Shown: piece by piece, positions 45,205 to 54,589 of the stretch
How the letters are laid out: each line of letters begins with the position of its first letter
How positions within the stretch are numbered: position 1 is the stretch's first letter
NCBI GenBank assembly: GCA_013286235.1
Contig: JABDGE010000014.1
Coordinates: forward strand, 1-58,159
Source: Bacteroidota bacterium
GTDB lineage: Bacteria; Bacteroidota; Bacteroidia; Sphingobacteriales; Sphingobacteriaceae
Direction: 5' to 3'
DNA: 58,159 bases
Notes under the pieces: model-generated
What the model was told of the DNA's origin: nothing
The model's database searches: none
The model's input: only the letters and a program-made list of their open reading frames with translations
Translations under genes and position numbers: made by a program

Positions 45205-45231
45205 GATGTTTTTTTAGTCCGAAAGTCCGGA

Positions 45232-45249
45232 TCCCGATAGCTATCGGGA
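45232..45249. repeat. TCCCGATAGCTATCGGGA palindrome
   Basis: This perfect 18-base palindrome belongs to the family that also occurs at 45900-45917 and 53071-53088, and within or next to Y RNA-like units at 2075, 2312 and 2597. Here it lies in the gap between the GABA aminotransferase and the GNAT gene. Confidence 0.85.
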
Positions 45250-45394
45250 CCGAAAGTCCGGAAGATTATAATGTAATAATTTAACTATTTTCAATTCCTA
45301 ATATGAAAGCGGCCTTTGGTTTAACCGGTGCTATATCTCTTTTTTCTTCTCTCCAGCGCTGGGCCGGCTAATCGCACATGAGCCATGATGTAAT

Positions 45395-45814
45395 TTATAG
45401 ATTCTTCAAAAAGTGATGACTGCTCAAAATAAAGCCCTTGTTCAAATACAGCCGGTGCGCGTCATTCCGCTGATACCCGGAATCGAGTGTTATTACTTTG
45501 AAGCCACGTGCTCTCGCCTTTTCAGCCACAAAATCGAGTAGTTTGCTCCCATAGCCCTTACCCCGGCATTCCGGCAGCGTGGTAAGATCATCGATGTAAA
45601 AATGCCTGCCATTGTGTAAAAACTGTAAATACCGGAAACCAACCGCCGCAACAGCTTTTTCGTCCGATTCAATAAAAGCCAGGATATATCCCTCGCCAAT
45701 CATTTCCTGGATTGTACCCACAAAAGTGTCTTTTTTCAAATGCGGCCTCAACGCCAGCAATACATCCCAGCACTTTAAAATATCCGCTTCCGTTTCTGCA
45801 ATTTTTATTTCCAT
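45395..45814 (-). CDS. GNAT family N-acetyltransferase
   Basis: The product is about 139 residues when started at the ATG for MEIKIAETEAD (45814); the upstream frame runs through promoter-like DNA. The GNAT pattern is clear: FIDDLTTLPECRGKGYGSKLLDFV holds the acetyl-CoA loop RGKGYG, followed by the VITLDSGYQR strand. The acceptor is unknown. Confidence 0.88.
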   Translation of the reverse strand: MEIKIAETEADILKCWDVLLALRPHLKKDTFVGTIQEMIGEGYILAFIESDEKAVAAVGFRYLQFLHNGRHFYIDDLTTLPECRGKGYGSKLLDFVAEKARARGFKVITLDSGYQRNDAHRLYLNKGFILSSHHFLKNL

Positions 45815-45899
45815 GTTTAATATCTGTTTAGTGCGAATTTTCAACGTCCCTTCTTTCCAACCACGAACTTCGGTCTAACTTCCACATCCCGCATTCCGT

Positions 45900-45917
45900 C
45901 CCGATAGCTATCGGGAT
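45900..45917. repeat. TCCCGATAGCTATCGGGA palindrome
   Basis: A second perfect copy of the palindrome family, in the gap between the two GNAT genes. The flanking DNA is made of GCATTCCG-type and CTTTCGGC-type words. Confidence 0.85.
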
Positions 45918-46006
45918 CCGCATTCACCTTTCCACTCCCCCTCTTCCGGACTTTCCACTTTCGGCTTTCGGCTTTTGGCTTTTGGCTTCCGGACTTCCGG
46001 ACTCAT

Positions 46007-46666
46007 TCAAATATCCCTATCAACATCAATCTTTATCAAGACCCCAAAATTTCCGCATACAGGGTCGTTCAGGTAACCAGGCACCAGCGCTATCGGCACG
46101 AATCCTATTTTCATTTGCGGCGATAAAGTAGGATCTGTTCTTTTTCCGGCTATCAACTCTAAATAATACTGCTCCCCGGTCAGTGCTTCGCCCAATGCCC
46201 CGTAGCCGCTCATCATACCTACGGTGATCTGGCCTTTCAGACCTAATTGCCTCGCTATGGTATGCCTTGCCCGGTAGAGCAGGCGTGCCAGGCCCAGGCC
46301 CCGGTAGTCGGGATGTATCCCAATATCCAGCCCGTACAGCCAGTCGCCGTCCGGCTCGTGGTTGGTCATCCATCCACCGGCAAAAGTCTCTTTAAAGGTA
46401 TGTTGGTAATTGCCCATATCAAACCTGCTGCGCATGGTCGAGGTCATGCCGATTACCCTATCTTTATCCGTTATCACGAGCTGACCTTCCGGGAATATTT
46501 TCAGGTGATTCAGATAGTGTTTTTCAAGAATGAGCTCGTCTTCGACAAGGGTAGGAAACACAATACGCTGTAATTCCTCCAACTGTGCGGTGTGCTCCGG
46601 CCGGGTGTTTTGTACAACGAGGCCGGAGCTTGTTGTGACGGAATAGTTGGTTAATAACGTTTGCAT
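46007..46666 (-). CDS. GNAT family N-acetyltransferase
   Basis: The product is 219 residues from the ATG for MQTLLTNYS (46666). The acetyl-CoA motif is in IGIHPDYRGLGLARLLYRARH. It starts 11 bases after the NhaC stop on the same strand, so it is co-transcribed with the transporter. Upstream frame codons (MLVGRCLRR) overlap the transporter gene and are rejected as the start. The acceptor is unknown. Confidence 0.88.
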   Translation of the reverse strand: MQTLLTNYSVTTSSGLVVQNTRPEHTAQLEELQRIVFPTLVEDELILEKHYLNHLKIFPEGQLVITDKDRVIGMTSTMRSRFDMGNYQHTFKETFAGGWMTNHEPDGDWLYGLDIGIHPDYRGLGLARLLYRARHTIARQLGLKGQITVGMMSGYGALGEALTGEQYYLELIAGKRTDPTLSPQMKIGFVPIALVPGYLNDPVCGNFGVLIKIDVDRDI

Positions 46667-46677
46667 TTCTATTCTTT

Positions 46678-48051
46678 TTAATGGATGGTAAAACCCATTA
46701 CGACGTAAACACCTGCCGACAAGCAAAAAGCGATGGCAGCATAGGGCAACTGGGACAATCCGTGATCAATGTTATTGCATTCGGTACTCTGCGATGTAAG
46801 CACTGTGGCATCGGAGTATAAACAGGCATTAGCGCCGAACACGCCCGCACTAATGACAGCGCCGCAGTTTAACAACACGTTAGAGCCGAAATGCTGGGCA
46901 AGCGGTACCACTAACGGGATAGCGATGGCATACAAGCCCCACGACGAGCCTGTAGTTACCGATATCAGCGAAAGCGAAACAAATACGATCACCGGCAGAA
47001 ATTCCTTATTGAGGTACGGCGAAGCCGAATGCAGCACATACTGGGTAAGGCCCATTTTGTCGTTTACATCCTTAAGCACATAGCTCATCATCAATATCGC
47101 CAGCGCGTAAAGCATGCTGCCAAACCCGCCGAACATCGTCTCCGACAATTGTTTAAACGTGCCGACTTTGATCACCATATAGTAAACGAAAGTAAACGCA
47201 ACAGCTACCATAACGCCTTTTAAGGCGTCAATGTCAAAGTAGATCGTGGCAGCCAGCAAAACCAATATCGGCATCAAAAAATAGATCACTTTCGATTTTT
47301 TGTCGGGGTTCATCGCGCTGATATCCAACACGGCCGTTTCGCTGAATTCCGTTTCGGTAAGCTGCCCTGTTTCTTCGGCGCGGATATCGGCCTTTTTCAT
47401 TTTGCCAAACCAGGGCCATACCCCATAAATAAACAATGGAATGATCAAAACCGACACATAGCCATACGCGACAAAGGGGATCATCTTCCAGTAAGTTACC
47501 AGCCCCTTGCCTTTCGCCGCCACATGCGACGACTCCAAAATATTGGCGATGAAAATCGTCCAGGTTGAAATAGGCACCACCACGCACCAGGGCGGTGCGG
47601 TTGTATTGACAATATAAGCCAGTTTTTCGCGCGGAACCTTAAAGGCGTCGGTAATTTTCCGCATGGAGATACCTACTGTAAGTGCACTCAGGTAATCATC
47701 CAGGAAAATAAAAAGCCCCAGCCACCATGCCCCCATTAAAGCCCCACGCGCTGTTTTTATCCTTGTCAATGCCCATTCGCCAAATTTGAGCGTGCCGCCG
47801 CTACGGACCATCAAGCCGATCAGCGATCCGTATAAGCCGCATACCAGGATCACCCACACCGAGTCCTCCTTCCCCATCACCCCCTCAAACGAACCTACAA
47901 AATTGGTGAACACGTTGCTGTGATCATGAAACCCGATGATGGCATAGCCCACCAAACAGCCGATCAGCAAAGGCTCAAAAGATGTCCTCTGCTTTATCGC
48001 CAGTGCTATTACTACTGCCGGTGGTATTAATGCTATTGCGCCGTATGCCAT
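46678..48051 (-). CDS. nhaC: NhaC-type Na+/H+ antiporter family permease
   Basis: The 457-residue membrane protein has about eleven hydrophobic segments. It matches NhaC-family antiporters: KEDSVWVILVCGLYGSLIGL, FLDDYLSALTVG, NTTAPPWCVVVPISTWTIF and VTTGSSWGLYAIAIPLVVPLA. In this context it may instead exchange an amino acid or amine, since the family includes malate/lactate and amino-acid exchangers. It is followed by a GNAT. Confidence 0.88.
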   Translation of the reverse strand: MAYGAIALIPPAVVIALAIKQRTSFEPLLIGCLVGYAIIGFHDHSNVFTNFVGSFEGVMGKEDSVWVILVCGLYGSLIGLMVRSGGTLKFGEWALTRIKTARGALMGAWWLGLFIFLDDYLSALTVGISMRKITDAFKVPREKLAYIVNTTAPPWCVVVPISTWTIFIANILESSHVAAKGKGLVTYWKMIPFVAYGYVSVLIIPLFIYGVWPWFGKMKKADIRAEETGQLTETEFSETAVLDISAMNPDKKSKVIYFLMPILVLLAATIYFDIDALKGVMVAVAFTFVYYMVIKVGTFKQLSETMFGGFGSMLYALAILMMSYVLKDVNDKMGLTQYVLHSASPYLNKEFLPVIVFVSLSLISVTTGSSWGLYAIAIPLVVPLAQHFGSNVLLNCGAVISAGVFGANACLYSDATVLTSQSTECNNIDHGLSQLPYAAIAFCLSAGVYVVMGFTIH

Positions 48052-48060
48052 CTATTTTTA

Positions 48061-48151
48061 TTTTTTGGGATTCTTCACTTATTGTTTTTTTTCAGCGGTG
48101 TTCAGGAGGGCTGCGCCGTTACACCGATTATGTTTAGTGATTTCACCGATT
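48061..48151. promoter_or_regulatory. duplicated leader, copy before nhaC
   Basis: This stretch is closely similar to 49745-49834. Both share TTTTTTGGGATTCTTCAC, GCGGTGTTCAGGAGGGCTGC and GATTTCACCGATT in the same order. Each ends about 10 bases before the start codon of the gene it precedes (nhaC here). It could be a shared 5' leader or just a repeat. Confidence 0.5.
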
Positions 48152-48194
48152 TTGTTGTTTCATTGTGAATTATTGCCTCTTACCTTTCGATTCT

Positions 48195-48297
48195 TGGCTC
48201 CTGGCTCTTGGCTCTTGATTCTCTCTCACCACTCACTACTCACCACTGCCTACTCACCATTCACCACCGCCCACTCACCACTCACCACTCACCCAAT
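48195..48297. repeat. low-complexity word repeat
   Basis: Short near-repeats of TTGGCTCCTGGCTCTTGGC and CACTCACCACTCACC types fill the gap before the dehydrogenase stop. No gene is seen. Confidence 0.7.
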
Positions 48298-49734
48298 CCC
48301 AATACTGATCAACTTCTTCTCCATATACTCATAAAGCCCCTCGCTTCCGCTTTCGTGGCCCTGCCCGCTGTATTTCCATCCGCCGAAGGGCAACTCGGTT
48401 CCATGAGGCGCCCATTCATTAATACCTACAATGCCAAATTCCAGTCCTTCAGATACCTTGATGGCGGTTTTTAAATTATCGGTGAAGGCGTAAGCTGCCA
48501 GGCCATATTCCGTGTCGTTTGCTTTTGCTAATGCATCGTCGAGGTCGTCAAAACTGAACAGCGGCAAAACAGGCCCGAATATTTCATTTCTCGCCAGGCT
48601 CGACGATTGATCCAAATTGCCTACCACAGCAGGTTGCATAAAGTAGCCCTTCTCCAGGTGTTCCGGCCTGTTACCGCCGGTGAGCACTTCCGCACGTTCG
48701 GTTTTCGATTTGGTCAGCAGGTCAAATACACTGTCGCGCTGCCTGGCTGTGATCAAAGGGCCGACGTTGACGCCCTCTTCAAAACCGCTTCCTACTTTCA
48801 ACTGCGACACGTAACCGCTTAACCTTTCAGCAAACTGGTCGTAAATATTTTTATGGACATAAAACCGTTGCGGGGCAACGCAAACCTGCCCGTTATTTCT
48901 AAAGCGAGCGATAGAAGCGGCTTTTGCGATGGCATCCACGTCAACATCATCAAAAATCACAACCGGCGCATTGCCGCCCAACTCGAGCGAGAGTTTGGTG
49001 TGCGTGCGGCTGGCCCCGTCCATCAGTATTTTACCCACACGCGCACTGCCGGTGAAACTTATTTTTTTCAGGCGTTTGTCGTTCAGCATGGCCTCACCAC
49101 CCGGCGCGGCGTCCGCGATCAGCAGGTTCAGCACGCCTGGCGGCAGCCCGGCATGGATCAACGCCTCCATGAGGTGGTAAGCCGAAAGCGGCGTATTTTC
49201 CGATGGTTTGGCAACAACCGTACAACCGGCAGCCAGCGCCGCCGCCCAGGCCCTTGCCGGGTTATAAGCCGGAAAATTCCAGGCCGTAATGATGCCTATA
49301 ATACCCATCGGCTGCAGGATCACCGAGCTTCTTTTGTCTATCCGGCTTGTGGGGATCACCCTGCCATAAGCCCTTTTACCTTCTTCGGCATACCATTCAA
49401 AAAGATTTGCCGCCACCGTCCATTCGCCGCGCGCTTCCAATAAGGGCTTGCCGCTTTCGAGCACCATATCATGTGCAATCGTTTCCAGGTTATCCCTTAA
49501 ATAATTGGCGGCTTTTTTTAATATCTCCGCGCGGTAGTAAGGCGTCGTTTTGCTCCAGGTTTTGAAAGCGGCTTCTGCGGCATCAATAGCCAATGCGGCG
49601 TCTTTTTCGTTACCAAAGCTGATGTGACCCAATATCTCCTCCGTTGCAGGGTTCACTAATGGCAGTTCACCCCCATCGACCGCAGTGATCCATGTGCCGT
49701 TTATAAATTGTTTATTTTGATGAGATGCTTGCAC
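48289..49734 (-). CDS. gabD: NAD(P)-dependent aldehyde dehydrogenase (succinate-semialdehyde type)
   Basis: The 481-residue protein is an aldehyde dehydrogenase. Motifs are the NAD-binding FTGSARVGK, the general base in LELGGNAPVVIFDDVD, the catalytic Cys in NNGQVCVAPQRF and EIFGPVLPLFSF. The length and INEWAPHGTELPFGGWKYSGQG end fit succinate-semialdehyde dehydrogenases. It would oxidise the aldehyde made by the GABA aminotransferase to succinate. It has a duplicated leader upstream. Confidence 0.9.
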   Translation of the reverse strand: MQASHQNKQFINGTWITAVDGGELPLVNPATEEILGHISFGNEKDAALAIDAAEAAFKTWSKTTPYYRAEILKKAANYLRDNLETIAHDMVLESGKPLLEARGEWTVAANLFEWYAEEGKRAYGRVIPTSRIDKRSSVILQPMGIIGIITAWNFPAYNPARAWAAALAAGCTVVAKPSENTPLSAYHLMEALIHAGLPPGVLNLLIADAAPGGEAMLNDKRLKKISFTGSARVGKILMDGASRTHTKLSLELGGNAPVVIFDDVDVDAIAKAASIARFRNNGQVCVAPQRFYVHKNIYDQFAERLSGYVSQLKVGSGFEEGVNVGPLITARQRDSVFDLLTKSKTERAEVLTGGNRPEHLEKGYFMQPAVVGNLDQSSSLARNEIFGPVLPLFSFDDLDDALAKANDTEYGLAAYAFTDNLKTAIKVSEGLEFGIVGINEWAPHGTELPFGGWKYSGQGHESGSEGLYEYMEKKLISIGIG

Positions 49735-49744
49735 CGTTTTGTTA

Positions 49745-49834
49745 TTTTTTGGGATTCTTCACGTATTGTTTTTTTTTTAGCGGTGTTCAGGAGGGCTGCG
49801 CCGTTTCACCGATTATTTTTTGATTTCACCGATT
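49745..49834. promoter_or_regulatory. duplicated leader, copy before the dehydrogenase
   Basis: Closely similar to 48061-48151. It starts 10 bases upstream of the dehydrogenase start. The next gene's leader (about 51206) shares only the GATTTCACCGATT word. Confidence 0.5.
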
Positions 49835-49844
49835 CGCTTGGCGA

Positions 49845-51197
49845 TTAGATTGATTTGGCTGCAAGGAGTCCGTGTTGATGGTCCGTTTTATCGGTGTAAT
49901 CATCCAACAATCGGTGTAATCCATCCTCAATAATATCAAGTCCTTTATTTAATAAACCCTCGTCAATCACCAGCGGGCTCAACACCCTGATGATATTGCC
50001 GTTGATGCCGGCGTTGATCACGATCAAGCCACGATCGGCGCAATAGCTGATCAATTTTTTGCACAGGTCGGCATTGGGTCGGTTTGGATCGCCATCTTTT
50101 ACCAGCTCAAAGGCCAGCATGGCGCCGAGCCCACGCACATCTCCTATCGCGCTGAATTGTTTTTTGAATTGATCGAACCGCTCCCGCACAATCTTGCCGA
50201 CCCGCACACCTAACGCATTGATATTGATTTCCTCCATGTAATCCAGTGTGGCAAGCGCGGCAGCACAACACACAGGATTGCCGGGATAGGTACCGCCGAT
50301 GGTAGAAGGTTTGCAGGCATCCATAATATGGGCCTTCCCCATGACTGCGCCAATAGGCATGCCGCTGCCCATGCTCTTGGCCCAGGTTGAGATGTCGGGA
50401 TTTGTATCGTAATGCTGGTAAGCCGCCCATTTCCCGGTACGGCCAAATCCACTTTGCACCTCGTCAAGAATGAGCAGGATTCCGTACTTATCACATATCG
50501 CCCGCAGGCCCCTTAGGTATTTTGGCGGAACAACATTAAAACCGCCCTCACCCTGTACCGGCTCCAAAATGATAGCCGCCACCTGCGATGCGGGCACATT
50601 CGTGGTAAAAAAGTTTTCCAGCTCGCGCAGGTGATGATCCGAAAATTCATCAAGGTTAGCCGCGCCCTGGTTATTGTGGTAATAGTCCGGGAAGGGGATT
50701 CGATAAACCTCCGGTGCAAAGGGCCCGCAGCCGAGTTTATAGCCAACCTTTGAAGTAAGTGTCATGCTCATCATGGTGCGGCCATGGAAAGCGCCCCCGT
50801 AGCAAATTATGGCAGGCCGCCCGGTTGCCTGCCGTGCGATCTTTATAGCATTCTCCACGCTCTCCGCGCCGGAGTTGGTCAGCATTACTTTGGTATGCTC
50901 GCCATGCGGCAACAGTCCCGCCAATTTTTCAGCCAGCTGCATGTACACATCGTAGGTGGCCACGTTAAAACTGCAATGGATCAGCTTGGCCGCCTGTTCT
51001 GCAATGGCTTTTACCACCGGCTCCGGGCAATGCCCTGCATTCACTACACCGATCCCACCCGCGAAATCGATCAACTCATTGCCATCCGCATCTGTTATCA
51101 CCGCCCCCTTGGCACTTACCGCCGTCGACGGGTTAAATATCCCTATCGCGTCAGGCACAAACTTTTTCCTGCGGGCTAATATTTCTTTACTATTCAT
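49845..51197 (-). CDS. class III aminotransferase (GABA-type, second copy)
   Basis: The product is 450 residues from the ATG for MNSKEILAR (51197). Class III motifs are FAGGIGVVNAGH, SGAESVENAIKIA, AFHGRTMMSMTLTS, EPVQGEGGFNVV, the Asp in LILDEVQSGFGRTG and the Schiff-base Lys in STWAKSMGSG. The last codons (GLHRLLDDYTDKTDHQHG) are encoded by word-like repeats and look poorly constrained. It lies just upstream of the dehydrogenase on the same strand. It may use a different omega-amine from the copy at 43849. Confidence 0.88.
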   Translation of the reverse strand: MNSKEILARRKKFVPDAIGIFNPSTAVSAKGAVITDADGNELIDFAGGIGVVNAGHCPEPVVKAIAEQAAKLIHCSFNVATYDVYMQLAEKLAGLLPHGEHTKVMLTNSGAESVENAIKIARQATGRPAIICYGGAFHGRTMMSMTLTSKVGYKLGCGPFAPEVYRIPFPDYYHNNQGAANLDEFSDHHLRELENFFTTNVPASQVAAIILEPVQGEGGFNVVPPKYLRGLRAICDKYGILLILDEVQSGFGRTGKWAAYQHYDTNPDISTWAKSMGSGMPIGAVMGKAHIMDACKPSTIGGTYPGNPVCCAAALATLDYMEEININALGVRVGKIVRERFDQFKKQFSAIGDVRGLGAMLAFELVKDGDPNRPNADLCKKLISYCADRGLIVINAGINGNIIRVLSPLVIDEGLLNKGLDIIEDGLHRLLDDYTDKTDHQHGLLAAKSI

Positions 51198-51297
51198 TTT
51201 TATTTTTTTTGATTTCACCGATTTCCGTTTCCTATTCTTCACTGCAAACTGCAAACCTTAAACTGCCAACTCATTACTAACCACCGACTGCAAATGG

Positions 51298-51340
51298 CCA
51301 CTGCTACTGCTACTGCTACTACTGCTACTACTGCTACTTC
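51298..51340. repeat. CTGCTACTACTG microsatellite-like run
   Basis: Runs of ACTGCTACTGCTACT sit immediately downstream of the amine oxidase stop. Similar words occur near 18000 and 53120. Confidence 0.75.
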
Positions 51341-51345
51341 CCCCC

Positions 51346-52905
51346 TCACACCACTCCCGCAATCGCCTTCACTACCATCTCCGCCGCTACCCTGCCCGTT
51401 TCCGCGCCGCCATTCATATAGCCCTGGAATTCGCGGCTTACGTGCTCGCCGGCGAAGTAAACTTCGCCAACCGGCACCCCTTCCCAGCCTGCAAGGGTGC
51501 TCCATTGGCCGGTTTTAAACGAGCTGTATGCTGCTTTTGAATAGGGGTTTTCGCTCCAGCAGAATTTCAGGGTTTTGTTTGAATAGGCTTTATCCATTCC
51601 GGGAAAGATGGTATTCAATTCGGGCACAAATTTGGCGGCCAGGGAATCCTTTCCGGTGTCCCTTACCATATTGCTGAAATCTCCTCCGCCAAAAACATTA
51701 AACGCGCCTTCCGTTTCGGATTGTGCCTCGCTGCTGTCCCACCCGCAGCCAAAAGCGAGGTCGGTAAAGGTATAGCCTTGTTGTCCGTGTACCCGCCAGG
51801 GTTTGCTTTTGGTAACGCCGATTAAAAACTTGCTGCTATTGCCATAGCCCATCTCATTAATGCATTTTAGTTTTTCGGCAGGGATAGGCAGGTCGAGTTT
51901 AACCAAGCGCAGCATGGTAAAGGGAATAGCTATAATTACATGACTTGCTTTTACCGTTTCTCCCATGCCCTCGTGCTCAAACTCAAGACTGTAATATTTA
52001 CCATCGCCCTTTCTGATCGACTTTAGTGCGAACCCGGTTTTCACATCCTCTTTTACCTGCTGGTGCAAGGCGTGGGTGAGCGCCCCGCTTCCGCCTTTTA
52101 TTTTGAACACCTCATGGTCGTCTCCAAACAGCTCGTAGCCTTTTTCCGTATCCGATGGCGGTACAAACATGATCAGGAAGTTTACCGCCGACTGGATCGA
52201 CGCCTCCATGCCATATTCGCGGGTTAGCGTAACATTTAAAAAGTCAAACAGCCAGCCGCTTATGCCGATCGTTTTGAGGTAGCCGCTAATGGATTGCTTG
52301 TCGAGGTGTTCAAACTGGGCGGCTGCTTTATAGCTGATAATTTCAGGCAGCGAATTGATATCCTTCATCAGCTGCAACACAAAAGGCTTCAGCGCATTTT
52401 TCAGATCATCCTCCGATAAGGATTTCCCGCCGAAATAATAGGTTTTGCGCGCATGCGTATCCGTTCTCAAATCATAAAACGAAAGGCCCAGTTCGTCGAC
52501 CAACCGGCGGATATCATGATGTGTGGTATCCACTAATTCGCCGCCGATGTCCGTTGTAATTCCCTCGCCAAACTCATCCCGCAAGGTAAACATCCGTCCG
52601 CCCACCCTGTCCGACGCCTCGTAAAGCGTACTTTTAATACCCGCTTTCTGCAATTGGTAAGCGGCATTTAAACCCGCGATCCCCGCCCCGATGATGGCAA
52701 CACTGTCCTCCTCGTTCCTGCCGCAGGATGCCAGCCCCAATATACCCGGCGTCAAAGCCAGCGCGCCCGCGCCAACGGCAGCCTGTTTCAAAAACCTGCG
52801 GCGGCTATCCCGGTATTCGTTAAACAGCACGGTTGCTTCCGCGTCTTCTGCCACAGCCGCATTAAATGCAGCCCGCAACAAACGCGCAATGGGGTAATGT
52901 GCCAT
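51346..52905 (-). CDS. Tat-exported flavin monoamine oxidase
   Basis: The product is about 519 residues from the ATG for MAHYPIARL (52905). A twin-arginine signal SRRRFLKQAAVGAGALAL lies near residue 35, then the FAD dinucleotide motif IIGAGIAGLNAAYQLQKAG. The C-terminal WSTLAGWEGVPVGEVYFAGEHVSREFQGYMNGGAETG is split across the FAD tail of amine oxidases. Such enzymes oxidise primary or polyamines to aldehydes, which would feed the aminotransferase and dehydrogenase. Confidence 0.9.
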   Translation of the reverse strand: MAHYPIARLLRAAFNAAVAEDAEATVLFNEYRDSRRRFLKQAAVGAGALALTPGILGLASCGRNEEDSVAIIGAGIAGLNAAYQLQKAGIKSTLYEASDRVGGRMFTLRDEFGEGITTDIGGELVDTTHHDIRRLVDELGLSFYDLRTDTHARKTYYFGGKSLSEDDLKNALKPFVLQLMKDINSLPEIISYKAAAQFEHLDKQSISGYLKTIGISGWLFDFLNVTLTREYGMEASIQSAVNFLIMFVPPSDTEKGYELFGDDHEVFKIKGGSGALTHALHQQVKEDVKTGFALKSIRKGDGKYYSLEFEHEGMGETVKASHVIIAIPFTMLRLVKLDLPIPAEKLKCINEMGYGNSSKFLIGVTKSKPWRVHGQQGYTFTDLAFGCGWDSSEAQSETEGAFNVFGGGDFSNMVRDTGKDSLAAKFVPELNTIFPGMDKAYSNKTLKFCWSENPYSKAAYSSFKTGQWSTLAGWEGVPVGEVYFAGEHVSREFQGYMNGGAETGRVAAEMVVKAIAGVV

Positions 52906-53070
52906 ATGGCTATTTTTATATTTTCGGTTTATTGCTTGTATCAACCATTTTCTTTCTCACACTTCTCCAGCTTTGGTCTTTCTCCAATGGAGTCCTGCGG
53001 ACAGCTTTCAGCTTTTAGGTTTCATTCGGCAATAAGTCATGAACTCCTTCATTCCGCAATCGGCATTCCG

Positions 53071-53088
53071 TCCCGATAGCTATCGGGA
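53071..53088. repeat. TCCCGATAGCTATCGGGA palindrome
   Basis: A third perfect copy of the palindrome family outside the RNA array, in the 236-base gap between the amine oxidase and the SusD gene. The rest of that gap is low-complexity words (CTGCTACTTC, TCTCAAATCTC). Confidence 0.85.
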
Positions 53089-53180
53089 TTCGCATTCAAC
53101 GAACCAAAACCCAACTGCAAGTGCTACTGCCACTGCTACTTCTGTCTCAAATCTCACATCTCATATCTCAAATCTCTCCC

Positions 53181-54581
53181 CTAATAACCAGGATTCTGCA
53201 CCACCGCCCCATTGGTCGCCTCAATCTCTCTCAACGGTATCGGGAAACACGAATTCGTGATCGAAATGGTCGAGCTGGTAAGCGGCTGCAGCACATTCAC
53301 CACCTGCCCGGTCCGCGCCAGGTCGAAATAACGATGCCCTTCAAAATTGAATTCGGCGCGGTTTTCGTCAGCCACGGCCTGCGCGTACGTCGGATCGTCG
53401 GGCACATCGGCGCTCGTTAATGCAGGCAAACCCCGATTGGTCCTGATCATGTTCAAATCCGCCAGGCCCTGGGTACGGCCCAAGGCTTCCGCCCTGATCA
53501 AATACATTTCCGAGATGCGCAGCACATAGGCCGAATTATCTTTCTGTACAATATCGCTGCTGTACTTCAGGGTACGGTAATAGGTGTCCGATGGGTCTAT
53601 CGCCACCAGGTTGGCCCGCTGGTCACCGGTACGGTTGGTTAAAAAGTTAAACAGGTCGGGGTTGGCCAGGAATAAAACCTCCGTCGACGCGGCCTCAAGA
53701 CGTGCAAAGGTATAAGCATTATACTCGCTTTGATTTTGCTGGTTAAAGGGCAATTCAAAAATCGATTCGGGGCTGTTCTTCGTGGTGTACATGGTCTGGA
53801 AGCTCCCCGTATTCATCACCGAGAACGCCCCGTCATTGATCACCAATGTAGCATAGCTGGCCGCGCTGGTATAGTTCTTCATATACAGGTATACACGGGC
53901 AAGCAACGCGTTTATTATGGCGGGATTAATATAGTTCGGGTTGCGGCTGGTATTGCCCACCTCCAGGGTAGCGGCCTGGTTCAAATCCGAAAGAATAGCG
54001 GTATAGGTTGCGGCCACCGTGCTGCGTGGTACAATACTGCTGCTGGTTTGAACGGTAGTAACTACGGGTATCCCGTAAACAGACGTCAGATCCCAGTGGT
54101 AACCAAAATACCTTAACAGATCAAAATGGCCCATGCCCCTTAAAGTTAATGCCTGGGCTTTAACCGAATTCAAATACGCTGTTGATGCGCCGACCACCGT
54201 TTTTTCGCCGGCCAAAATAGCGTTGGCGGTAGCAATGGTCTGGTAAATCGAAGCATAGGTATTGGTGGTATAGTCGTTTGATGCCGAAACGCTGTAATTT
54301 CCAAACTCGTTCAAAAGCGTATTGTTATAGCCCCCGGCCACGCCATTGTCGCTGTTCAGGTCGCATAGCAGCGGATAATCCGCGCCGTAGTAATTGGCAA
54401 CTTCAAGGGTGCTGTATAGGCCGGTCAATGCTTCCGACAGCCCGGTCGAATCCTTAAAAAGCTGGGTAGCCTGTACCCCGGTGGGCGATACCTGGTTAAG
54501 CTTCACGCATCCGGTCATCATAACCGAAACTGCCAGGCCCGCTATAAAACTAAATGCTGATATATTGATAAATTTCTTCAT
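53181..54581 (-). CDS. SusD/RagB-type lipoprotein
   Basis: The 466-residue lipoprotein (lipobox MMTGCVKL) has the SusD fold: LTGLYSTLEVANYYGADYPL, ALTLRGMGHFDLLRYFGYHWD, LLARVYLYMKNYTSA and VLRISEMYLIRAEALGRTQG. It is short for the family. It starts 8 bases after the SusC stop. It carries none of the recognised carbohydrate-enzyme genes beside it in the window, so the substrate is unclear. Confidence 0.94.
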   Translation of the reverse strand: MKKFINISAFSFIAGLAVSVMMTGCVKLNQVSPTGVQATQLFKDSTGLSEALTGLYSTLEVANYYGADYPLLCDLNSDNGVAGGYNNTLLNEFGNYSVSASNDYTTNTYASIYQTIATANAILAGEKTVVGASTAYLNSVKAQALTLRGMGHFDLLRYFGYHWDLTSVYGIPVVTTVQTSSSIVPRSTVAATYTAILSDLNQAATLEVGNTSRNPNYINPAIINALLARVYLYMKNYTSAASYATLVINDGAFSVMNTGSFQTMYTTKNSPESIFELPFNQQNQSEYNAYTFARLEAASTEVLFLANPDLFNFLTNRTGDQRANLVAIDPSDTYYRTLKYSSDIVQKDNSAYVLRISEMYLIRAEALGRTQGLADLNMIRTNRGLPALTSADVPDDPTYAQAVADENRAEFNFEGHRYFDLARTGQVVNVLQPLTSSTISITNSCFPIPLREIEATNGAVVQNPGY

Positions 54582-54589
54582 GGTCGTTC

